Below, in pieces: positions 57,275 through 64,000 of a stretch of 64,000 nt of DNA. The DNA is taken from the NCBI RefSeq assembly GCF_000734965.1, contig NZ_JMTB01000059.1:1-64000 (forward strand), read 5' to 3'. Position numbers and translations under genes: made by a program. The stretch is from Trabulsiella guamensis ATCC 49490. Lineage in GTDB: Bacteria; Pseudomonadota; Gammaproteobacteria; Enterobacterales; Enterobacteriaceae. The first letter of the stretch is position 1. Every line of letters starts with the position of its first letter. The notes beneath the pieces are model-generated. The model worked only from the letters and a program-made list of their open reading frames with translations, was not told the origin of the DNA and searched no databases.

Positions 57275-58660
57275 ATGAAACAGGAACAACTTGACGCACT
57301 GTGCAAACGCCACGATGCGGTGCTGCTGAGCAGTAGCGAGCAAATACTCAGCATCGCCGTGGTAGAAAACCCTTCGCCGGAACTGGTCGACGCCCTGCGC
57401 TTTGCCACGCAAAAACGGGTCGATATTGAATGCTGGAGTCAGGAGCAGATGGATAAACATTTGCAGATGACCACGCAAACCTGGCTTCCGGCGGTCACCG
57501 ATGAAGCCGGGAATGCCGTTGAACTGATCAATCAAACGCTGGAACAGGCACTGGTGCAGCGGGCCTCTGATATTCACTTTGAACCGGACGATGACCACCT
57601 GCGCATTCGTCTGCGGGTCGATGGCGTATTGCATTCGCAGCCGCGCGTTCCGGCCTCGCTGGCACCGACGCTCATCGCGCGCCTGAAAGTGCTGGGAAAT
57701 CTGGACATCGCTGAGAGGCGTTTACCGCAGGACGGGCAGTTCACCGTGACGCTGTCCGGTAAGGAACTCTCTTTTCGCATCGCGACGCTTCCCTGCCGCA
57801 ATGGCGAAAAAATCGTACTTCGCTTGTTGCACCGGCAGGAGCAGGCGCTGGATCTGCAGGCGTCAGGTATGTCACTTCCACAGTTGTCGATGTTCACGCA
57901 GGCGCTGGAAAACCCGCAGGGGTTAATCCTGGTGACTGGCCCCACGGGGAGCGGTAAAACGGTGACGCTGTATAGCGCGTTGCAGCGGCGCAATACCACG
58001 GACGTCAATATCTGTAGCGTCGAAGATCCCGTGGAAATCCCCATCGCCGGGCTAAACCAGACGCAGATCAACCCGCGCGCGGGTCTCACATTTCAGAGCG
58101 TGTTGCGTGCCCTGCTCCGCCAGGATCCGGACATCGTCATGGTGGGGGAAATTCGCGATGGCGAAACCGCAGAGATTGCCATCAATGCGGCGCAAACCGG
58201 GCATCTGGTGCTCTCGACACTGCACACCAACTCCACCAGTGAAACGCTGATTCGCCTGCAGCAGATGGGCATAGCACCGTGGATGATCTCGTCTGCGCTA
58301 CAGCTGGTGGTGGCTCAACGTCTGGTGCGAAAACTTTGTCCGCACTGCCGCACGCCGGCATCCGACGCTATCACGCTCCCCTCAGCGCTCTGGCCTCGCC
58401 CGCTTTCGCACTGGCAGGCCACAGGTTGCGAGCGCTGTTACCACGGTTATTATGGCCGGATGGCGCTGTTCGAGCTGTTGCCTGCCAGCCCTGAAATGCG
58501 CCAGTTGATTGCAACCGGCGCAACAGCCTCTGACATCGAACAGCAGGCACGCCGCGCAGGAATGATCACGCTATGGGAGAGCGGCTGTGAGGCGGTTGAG
58601 CACGGGTTAACCTCCGCAGAAGAATTGCTGAGGGTTCTGGGTATGCCACATGCAGAATAA
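57275..58660 (+). CDS. hofB: type IV pilus/type II secretion assembly ATPase HofB (GspE family)
   Basis: HofB (461 aa) has the GspE/PilB traffic ATPase domain: Walker A GPTGSGKT, Asp box, Walker B IVMVGEIRD, His box STLHTNSTSE. A four-cysteine zinc site (CPHC ... CERC) lies near 360-390. The N-terminal GspE domain is short. It would drive pilin polymerisation together with HofC. The stop overlaps hofC. Confidence 0.94.
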   Translation: MKQEQLDALCKRHDAVLLSSSEQILSIAVVENPSPELVDALRFATQKRVDIECWSQEQMDKHLQMTTQTWLPAVTDEAGNAVELINQTLEQALVQRASDIHFEPDDDHLRIRLRVDGVLHSQPRVPASLAPTLIARLKVLGNLDIAERRLPQDGQFTVTLSGKELSFRIATLPCRNGEKIVLRLLHRQEQALDLQASGMSLPQLSMFTQALENPQGLILVTGPTGSGKTVTLYSALQRRNTTDVNICSVEDPVEIPIAGLNQTQINPRAGLTFQSVLRALLRQDPDIVMVGEIRDGETAEIAINAAQTGHLVLSTLHTNSTSETLIRLQQMGIAPWMISSALQLVVAQRLVRKLCPHCRTPASDAITLPSALWPRPLSHWQATGCERCYHGYYGRMALFELLPASPEMRQLIATGATASDIEQQARRAGMITLWESGCEAVEHGLTSAEELLRVLGMPHAE

Positions 58661-59852
58661 CCCGCTCTGGCGCTGGCGTGGCCTCAATACCGACGGTGAA
58701 AGTGCCAGCGGCACGCTATGGGCAGCACATCGCACAGCAGTGTTGTTTGAACTACAGGCGAGGAAAATCATACCGCTGGAAATCGTCCGCTGTCGCGTGA
58801 ATGCCGCCCACTGGAACGCACAACGCAGCACAGAAATGGTTGCGCAACTGGCAACGCTCTTGCAGGCCGGACTGTCGCTGTCCGAAGGCCTGACATTGCT
58901 GGCAGAACAGCACCCCAGCGCACAATGGCAGGCGCTGTTGCTCGCGCTGGCAGAGGAGTTACGTCAGGGTATCGCTTTCTCAGAGGCATTAAAACAGTGG
59001 CCTGCCGTCTTCCCGCCGCTGTTTGTGTCGATGATCCGTACCGGTGAACTTACCGGCAAACTGGATGTATGCTGCCTGCATCTCGCTATGCAGCAAAACG
59101 CGCAACATCAGCTGGCAATGAAAGTCAAAAAAGCGCTACGTTATCCGCTGATTGTACTGACGGTCGCATTGCTGGTCGTCATGGCGATGCTATGGTTTGT
59201 TCTGCCTGAATTTGCCGCTATCTACCAGACATTTAACACACCACTGCCTGCGCTGACGCGCGGCGTCATGGCGGCGGCGAATCTGCTGCATCAGGGGCTG
59301 CTGCCGCTGCTGGTTTGCCTGTCCATCACCCTGTGTATGGCGAAACGATATCACCATCATGCCCGCTGGCAGCGTTTACGCCAGACGTTGTTGCTGCGTG
59401 TCCCGGTGGCAGGCGCTCTGGTACGGGGACAAAAACTCAGTCAGATTTTCACTGTGCTGTCACTGACGCAAAATGCCGGTATTGCGTTTCTGCAGGGGCT
59501 TGAGAGTGTGGAGGAAACGCTGGAAAACGGCTGGTGGCGGGAGATCATTCAGGATGCACGGTTGGCGATTACGCACGGTAGCCCCATCTGGCAGGCGCTC
59601 GAAAAAACGACTGCGTTTACGCCGCTGTGCCTGCAACTTATCAGAACCGGTGAGGCGTCGGGTTCGCTGGACAGCATGCTTGATAACCTTTCCCGTTATC
59701 ATCGCGAAAAAACGGAACAACGAGCAGAGGATCTGGCAACCCTACTGGAGCCGGTGATGCTGTTAGTGACAGGAATAATTATCGGGACACTGGTGGTCGC
59801 CATGTATTTGCCCGTCTTCCATCTTGGGGATGCAATTAGCGGAATGGGCTAG
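58650..59852 (+). CDS. hofC: type IV pilus assembly platform protein HofC (GspF family)
   Basis: HofC (400 aa) is a GspF/PilC inner-membrane protein with two GspF domains (around 55-180 and 255-375) and three membrane helices. Repeated FxxMIRTGE-type motifs are present: FVSMIRTGELTGKL in the first half, LQLIRTGEASGSLD in the second. The start lies inside hofB (11-bp overlap). No further pil or gsp genes follow; guaC is convergent. Confidence 0.94.
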   Translation: MQNNPLWRWRGLNTDGESASGTLWAAHRTAVLFELQARKIIPLEIVRCRVNAAHWNAQRSTEMVAQLATLLQAGLSLSEGLTLLAEQHPSAQWQALLLALAEELRQGIAFSEALKQWPAVFPPLFVSMIRTGELTGKLDVCCLHLAMQQNAQHQLAMKVKKALRYPLIVLTVALLVVMAMLWFVLPEFAAIYQTFNTPLPALTRGVMAAANLLHQGLLPLLVCLSITLCMAKRYHHHARWQRLRQTLLLRVPVAGALVRGQKLSQIFTVLSLTQNAGIAFLQGLESVEETLENGWWREIIQDARLAITHGSPIWQALEKTTAFTPLCLQLIRTGEASGSLDSMLDNLSRYHREKTEQRAEDLATLLEPVMLLVTGIIIGTLVVAMYLPVFHLGDAISGMG

Positions 59853-59887
59853 AGAAAGGCTGGCGCAGGGCACGCCAGCCATGGCGC

Positions 59888-60931
59888 TTACAGGCTGTTG
59901 AACACGCGGTTCTCTTGTTCCTGAACGCGGATAAAGGTAGTGCGTTTGGTCAGCTCTTTCAGACGGGAAGCCCCGACGTACGTACAGGCAGAACGCAGAC
60001 CACCAAGGATATCGCGCGCGGTGTTTTCTACCGGACCACGCAGCGGCAGCTTCACGGTTTTGCCTTCTGCAGCACGATACCCTGCCACGCCGCCAACGTG
60101 ACGCTTCATCGCGGACTCAGAACTCATACCGTAGAACAGCATGAATTTCTCACCATTTTCTTCGACGATACTGCCGCCACTCTCTTCATGACCGGCCAGC
60201 ATACCGCCGAGCATCACGAAGTCCGCACCGCCGCCAAAGGCTTTCGCCACATCACCTGGCATGGTGCAACCGCCATCGCTGACGATCATGCCACCCAGGC
60301 CGTGTGCCGCATCGGCACATTCGATCACCGCAGAAAGCTGCGGATAACCCACGCCGGTTTTGACACGCGTGGTACAGACAGAGCCCGGGCCGATGCCGAC
60401 TTTCACAATATCAGCGCCGGAGAGGATCAGTTCTTCACACATTTCGCCCGTCACCACATTGCCCGCGCAAATAGTTTTTGTTGGCCATGCCTGACGCGCT
60501 TTCGACACAAACTGCACGAAATGCTCGGAATAACCATTGGCGACATCAATACAAACGAAATTCAGTTGCGGGTTCTGATCGAGGATCTGTTGAGTCTTCT
60601 CGAAATCGGCATCGGAAGTCCCGGTGGAAACCATGACGTGTTTCAGCACCTTCTCTGAGGTTTCCTGAACAAACGTGTTCCACTCATCAACGCTATAGTG
60701 CTTGTGCACCGCGGTCAGGATATCGAACTCAGCGAGCGCTGCCGCCATGGAAAAGGTACCCACGGAATCCATGTTCGCTGCGATAATTGGCACGCCAGAC
60801 CAGCGCTGACCAGAATGCTTAAAGGTAAATTCGCGTTCCAGCTCGACATCGGAACGGCTTTTGAGGGTAGAACGTTTTGGGCGGATAAGAACGTCTTTAA
60901 AGCCCAATTTCAGATCTTCTTCAATACGCAT
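59888..60931 (-). CDS. guaC: GMP reductase
   Basis: GuaC (347 aa) reduces GMP to IMP with NADPH in purine interconversion. The IMPDH/GMPR active-site loop is [17 protein letters not shown], with the nucleophile Cys near 186, and nucleotide-binding [17 protein letters not shown]. It lacks the CBS domains of IMP dehydrogenase. A good promoter lies upstream at 60988. Confidence 0.97.
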   Translation of the reverse strand: MRIEEDLKLGFKDVLIRPKRSTLKSRSDVELEREFTFKHSGQRWSGVPIIAANMDSVGTFSMAAALAEFDILTAVHKHYSVDEWNTFVQETSEKVLKHVMVSTGTSDADFEKTQQILDQNPQLNFVCIDVANGYSEHFVQFVSKARQAWPTKTICAGNVVTGEMCEELILSGADIVKVGIGPGSVCTTRVKTGVGYPQLSAVIECADAAHGLGGMIVSDGGCTMPGDVAKAFGGGADFVMLGGMLAGHEESGGSIVEENGEKFMLFYGMSSESAMKRHVGGVAGYRAAEGKTVKLPLRGPVENTARDILGGLRSACTYVGASRLKELTKRTTFIRVQEQENRVFNSL

Positions 60932-60987
60932 GTGCGGATTCCTGGGGTTAGAGGCAAAAATGAACTAAGCACAACTCCAGTGACGTT

Positions 60988-61015
60988 ATCATACGCAGTA
61001 ATCAGGGCTTCGCAA
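60988..61015 (-). promoter_or_regulatory. predicted guaC promoter
   Basis: Minus-strand -35 TTGCGA (61010-61015) and -10 TATGAT (60988-60993) with a 16-bp spacer, 57 bp upstream of the guaC ATG. Confidence 0.6.
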
Positions 61016-61159
61016 GACTGCGATTTTCACTTTTTTTACGCTACAATCCTATAAATTTACCTGGCGAAAGGTGGTGTTAACACTCGCCATCTGAGGTGAA
61101 GGCGGCATTACTTTTAACCAATTGATTTGTCTGGCTTATTAATCCAGTAAAAGGGCTTT

Positions 61160-61780
61160 ATGAAGTATACGGTAGCGTTAACCGGCGGCATCGGCAGTGG
61201 CAAGAGTACGGTGGCAGAGGCATTTTCTCGCCTCGGGGTTAATGTTATTGATGCAGATGTGATTGCCCGCCAGGTGGTGGAGCCCGGAACGCCCGCGCTG
61301 AAAGCCATCGCAGAACACTTTGGTTCACACATGGTGACTGCCGAAGGCGTTTTGGATCGTCGTGCGTTACGCGAGCGCGTGTTTGCTCACCCGGACGATA
61401 AACACTGGCTGAACGCACTGTTGCACCCGCTGATTCAGCAGGAAACTCAACGTCAGATTGAAAAAGCCACCTCACCTTACGTGCTCTGGGTTGTTCCTCT
61501 TTTTGTTGAAAACCGACTTTTTGATAAAGCCGACCGTGTTCTGGTGGTGGATGTCACGCCTGAGACACAGATTTTCCGCACCATGCAGCGCGATAATGTC
61601 TCGCGCGAACATGCGGAGCATATTCTTGCCGCTCAGGCCTCGCGTGAAGCGCGACTCGCTGCGGCCAACGATATTATTGATAACAATGGCGCACCAGATG
61701 CTATCGCATCGGATGTTGCCCGTCTGCATGCGCACTATTTGCAGTATGCGCGTCAGGCTGTTTTACAGGAAAAATCGTAA
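61160..61780 (+). CDS. coaE: dephospho-CoA kinase
   Basis: CoaE (206 aa) phosphorylates dephospho-CoA in the last step of coenzyme A synthesis, completing the pathway begun by panBCD in this window. P-loop GGIGSGKST (8-16), the conserved [13 protein letters not shown] and [13 protein letters not shown] are present. Start ATG 61160. Its stop overlaps zapD by 1 bp. Confidence 0.97.
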   Translation: MKYTVALTGGIGSGKSTVAEAFSRLGVNVIDADVIARQVVEPGTPALKAIAEHFGSHMVTAEGVLDRRALRERVFAHPDDKHWLNALLHPLIQQETQRQIEKATSPYVLWVVPLFVENRLFDKADRVLVVDVTPETQIFRTMQRDNVSREHAEHILAAQASREARLAAANDIIDNNGAPDAIASDVARLHAHYLQYARQAVLQEKS

Positions 61781-62523
61781 TGCACACCCACGTCCTTTTT
61801 GAACATCCTCTCAACGAAAAGATGCGTACCTGGCTGCGTATAGAATTTTTAATTCAGCAACTGGAAAGCAAGTTGCCTGTTAATGATCACGCCAGCGCGC
61901 TACATTTTTTCCGCAATGCCGGTGACCTGCTGGACGTGTTTGAGCGTGGAGAAGTCCGCACTGAGTTGCTAAAAGAGATGGAGCGGCAGCAACGAAAACT
62001 GCAGGCCTGGATGGAAGTGCCCGGTGTGGATCAAAACCGCATTGAAGCGCTGCGCCAGCAGTTGAAAACCAGTGGCGCGATTTTAATGTCCGCCCCCCGT
62101 ATGGGGCAGATACTGCGTGAAGATCGGCTGATTGGCCTTGTGCGCCAGCGCCTGAGCATTCCTGGCGGCTGCTGCAGCTTCGATCTCCCGACGCTGCATA
62201 TCTGGCTGCACACCTCGCAACAACAACGCGATGCTCAGGTACAGCGCTGGATGGACAGCCTGCAACCGCTGAACCAGGCGCTGACGCTGATCCTCGATCT
62301 GATCCGTAATTCCGCCCCATTCCGCAAGCAGACCAGCCTCAATGGTTTCTTTCAGGATAACGGCGACGATGCCGATCTTTTACGGTTGCAGCTGGCGCTG
62401 GATGATCAGCTTTACCCGCAAATTTCCGGTCATAAGAGCCGTTTTGCGATTCGTTTTTTACCGCTGGACAGTGAAAACGGCCTCGTGCCTGAGCGTCTGG
62501 ATTTTGAACTGGCCTGTTGCTAA
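61780..62523 (+). CDS. zapD: cell division protein ZapD
   Basis: ZapD (247 aa) cross-links FtsZ filaments at the Z-ring. It is an alpha-helical N-domain followed by a beta-domain. Typical residues include [18 protein letters not shown] at the start and [18 protein letters not shown] in the middle. It is coupled to coaE and precedes yacG by 9 bp. Confidence 0.95.
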   Translation: MHTHVLFEHPLNEKMRTWLRIEFLIQQLESKLPVNDHASALHFFRNAGDLLDVFERGEVRTELLKEMERQQRKLQAWMEVPGVDQNRIEALRQQLKTSGAILMSAPRMGQILREDRLIGLVRQRLSIPGGCCSFDLPTLHIWLHTSQQQRDAQVQRWMDSLQPLNQALTLILDLIRNSAPFRKQTSLNGFFQDNGDDADLLRLQLALDDQLYPQISGHKSRFAIRFLPLDSENGLVPERLDFELACC

Positions 62524-62532
62524 GGAGCGAGC

Positions 62533-62727
62533 ATGTCTGAAGAAACTATCGTGAATTGCCCGACCTGCGGCAAAGCTGTTATCTGGAATGAACAGAGCAC
62601 ATTCCGCCCCTTCTGTTCCAAACGTTGCCAGTTGATTGACTTAGGCGAGTGGGCCGCGGAAGAGAAAAGGATCCCCAGCAACGGGGACCTGTCTGAAAGC
62701 GATGACTGGAGCGAGCAGCAGAACTAA
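62533..62727 (+). CDS. yacG: DNA gyrase inhibitor YacG (zinc-finger protein)
   Basis: YacG (64 aa) binds GyrB and inhibits gyrase. Its zinc finger has Cys-x2-Cys (NCPTCGK) and Cys-x3-Cys ([14 protein letters not shown]). The C-terminal tail with SDDWSEQQ is the GyrB-interacting part in E. coli. The stop overlaps convergent mutT by 4 bp. Confidence 0.95.
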   Translation: MSEETIVNCPTCGKAVIWNEQSTFRPFCSKRCQLIDLGEWAAEEKRIPSNGDLSESDDWSEQQN

Positions 62728-63116
62728 GCCTGCGCGACCAGCTTCGCGATAACCGGTTCGTTGGCAGGCGGAAACGCGTCTGCCAACAACGCTTTCTGCG
62801 CCACCCAGCGCCCTGGTTGCCCTTCTTTCCCCCAGGGTTCACCCCGCCAGCTTTCCACCAGCCAGAACCACAATGTGATGTGCCTGTCAGGGAACTGATA
62901 TTCCAGTTTATCGAAGAATACTGGCATCGCGGCGTCAATACCGACTTCTTCCGCCAGTTCGCGTACGACCGCCTGTTCCGGCGTTTCGCCCTCTTCAATT
63001 TTACCGCCGGGAAACTCCCATTTGTTCGCCATGTGGGCATCCGCAGCGCGTTGAGTGATGAAGATTTCACCCTGCGGATTGCGAATGATCCCCACAGCGA
63101 TTTGCAGTTTTTTCAT
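62724..63116 (-). CDS. mutT: 8-oxo-dGTP diphosphatase MutT
   Basis: MutT (130 aa) removes 8-oxo-dGTP from the nucleotide pool and prevents A:T to C:G transversions. The Nudix box (Gx5Ex7REUXEEXGU) is complete, running from [12 protein letters not shown] to ELAEEVGI. It lies downstream of secA, with a terminator between them. ATG 63116. Confidence 0.96.
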   Translation of the reverse strand: MKKLQIAVGIIRNPQGEIFITQRAADAHMANKWEFPGGKIEEGETPEQAVVRELAEEVGIDAAMPVFFDKLEYQFPDRHITLWFWLVESWRGEPWGKEGQPGRWVAQKALLADAFPPANEPVIAKLVAQA

Positions 63117-63128
63117 ATCATCTTTCCA

Positions 63129-63156
63129 TAAAAAAGGCGCAGATTTCTGCGCCTTT
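63129..63156 (-). terminator. intrinsic terminator between secA and mutT
   Basis: An 11-bp perfect stem AAAGGCGCAGA/TCTGCGCCTTT with a 2-base loop, followed on the minus strand by TTTTTTATGG, 19-46 bp after secA. It lies 13 bp before the mutT start, so mutT may depend on read-through or its own promoter. Confidence 0.88.
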
Positions 63157-63174
63157 GTGTTTTTATCAGAAACC

Positions 63175-64000
63175 TTAGCTCAGACGGCCATGGCACTGTT
63201 TGTATTTTTTACCAGAACCGCACGGGCAAGGGTCGTTACGACCCACTTTGCGATCACCGGTCTGCGCCGCGATCGCCGCGGCTGCCGCAGCGTCGTCATC
63301 CTGATGGCTCAGTTGCTGCATTTGCGCCAGACGCTCAGCCTCTTCACGACGCTGTTGCTCCATCGCTTCTACCTCTTCCGGCATGCGCACCTGCACTTTA
63401 CACAGGGTGCTGATCACTTCGTATTTCAGGGATTCCAGCATCGCCGCAAACATGGAGAAGGATTCGCGCTTGTATTCCTGCTTCGGATCTTTCTGTGCGT
63501 AACCACGCAAGTGAATACCCTGACGCAGGTAATCCATCGCCGCCAGGTGCTCTTTCCACAGGGAATCCAGCGTCTGTAGCATCACGCCTTTTTCAAAGTG
63601 ACGCATCATCTCAGCGCCTACCACTTCTTCTTTACGCTGATAAACGTCGATGGCGCTTTGCAGAATACGCTCACGCAGCGTTTCTTCATGCAACTCTGGT
63701 TCTTTGTCCAGCCATTCGGAGATCGGCAGGTCGAGGTCGAAGTCGTTTTTCAGGCGTTCCTGCAGACCAGGAACATCCCACATTTCTTCCAGCGACTGCG
63801 GCGGAATATGCGCATCAATGGTGGCTTTGAAGACGTCTTCACGAATGCTGTTGATGGTTTCGCTGACATCAGTCACATCCAGCAGCTCGTTACGCTGGGT
63901 GTAAATTGCGCGACGCTGGTCGTTCGCCACATCGTCATATTCCAGCAGCTGTTTACGGATGTCGAAGTTGCGGCTTTCCACTTTACGCTGTGCGTTGGCG
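63175..64000 (-). CDS. secA: preprotein translocase ATPase SecA, C-terminal part (partial)
   Basis: The last 274 residues of SecA, the motor of Sec protein export. The window edge cuts it near [16 protein letters not shown]. Helical scaffold and wing segments ([32 protein letters not shown], split here by description) precede the flexible linker and the zinc-binding tail [13 protein letters not shown], which binds SecB and phospholipids. ATPase motifs lie outside the window. Confidence 0.96.
   Translation of the reverse strand, partial: ANAQRKVESRNFDIRKQLLEYDDVANDQRRAIYTQRNELLDVTDVSETINSIREDVFKATIDAHIPPQSLEEMWDVPGLQERLKNDFDLDLPISEWLDKEPELHEETLRERILQSAIDVYQRKEEVVGAEMMRHFEKGVMLQTLDSLWKEHLAAMDYLRQGIHLRGYAQKDPKQEYKRESFSMFAAMLESLKYEVISTLCKVQVRMPEEVEAMEQQRREEAERLAQMQQLSHQDDDAAAAAAIAAQTGDRKVGRNDPCPCGSGKKYKQCHGRLS

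Noticed and set aside
56826-59852. A complete new pilus or secretion system
   Set aside because: Only prepilin, ATPase and platform protein are present, exactly as in the E. coli ppdD-hofBC locus; no secretin or peptidase gene follows.

Overview
This 64 kb window is an uninterrupted stretch of an enterobacterial chromosome. Gene order and protein sequences match the 3-4 minute region of Escherichia coli and Salmonella, read from mtn (left edge, partial) to secA (right edge, partial). Two accessory cassettes and several losses relative to E. coli K-12 make a Citrobacter-like or other near-Salmonella member of the Enterobacteriaceae most likely. They are a D-threonate-type catabolic operon, a GPH transporter with a GH43 glycosidase, no yadD between panC and panD, and a small secreted protein in the slot of yacH. 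The species cannot be fixed from sequence alone. I see no insertion sequence, prophage, CRISPR array, tRNA or rRNA gene.

Layout. 1-4860: mtn-btuF-yadS (vitamin B12 capture and a TRIC-like membrane protein), erpA (Fe-S carrier) with an IscR site, clcA (Cl-/H+ antiporter) and hemL (tetrapyrrole synthesis). 4903-10846: fhuACDB ferrichrome uptake operon on the minus strand behind a Fur-type promoter. 11068-20968: mrcB (PBP1b), hrpB, thpR, sfsA, dksA, gluQ, pcnB (AUU start) and folK. 21034-23185: panB-panC-panD. 23196-28025: yadE, yadI, yadHG, can and hpt. 28231-34387: gcd, cueO, yacC and speE-speD.

34434-39232: a minus-strand operon for a KdgT-type permease, DtnK-like kinase, PdxA2-like dehydrogenase and DeoR regulator, trailed by an orphan 81-residue protein, then yacL. 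39366-49756: acnB, a small exported protein, lpd, aceF, aceE and pdhR, the pyruvate dehydrogenase and aconitase block under a perfect PdhR operator. 50301-54189: aroP and the GPH/GH43 pair. 54186-64000: ampE-ampD (cell-wall recycling), nadC, ppdD-hofB-hofC (type IV pilus/type II secretion-like), guaC, coaE-zapD-yacG, mutT and the secA 3' end.

Nearly everything is housekeeping. The points that deserve attention are local: a CueO that has lost its methionine-rich insert; a conserved non-AUG (AUU) start in pcnB; an intrinsic terminator inside the fhu operon; readable operators for IscR, CueR, CRP, PdhR and Fur; and two small proteins I cannot assign. I did not find a convincing wholly new multi-gene system. 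The closest is the D-threonate-type operon with its unknown sixth gene.
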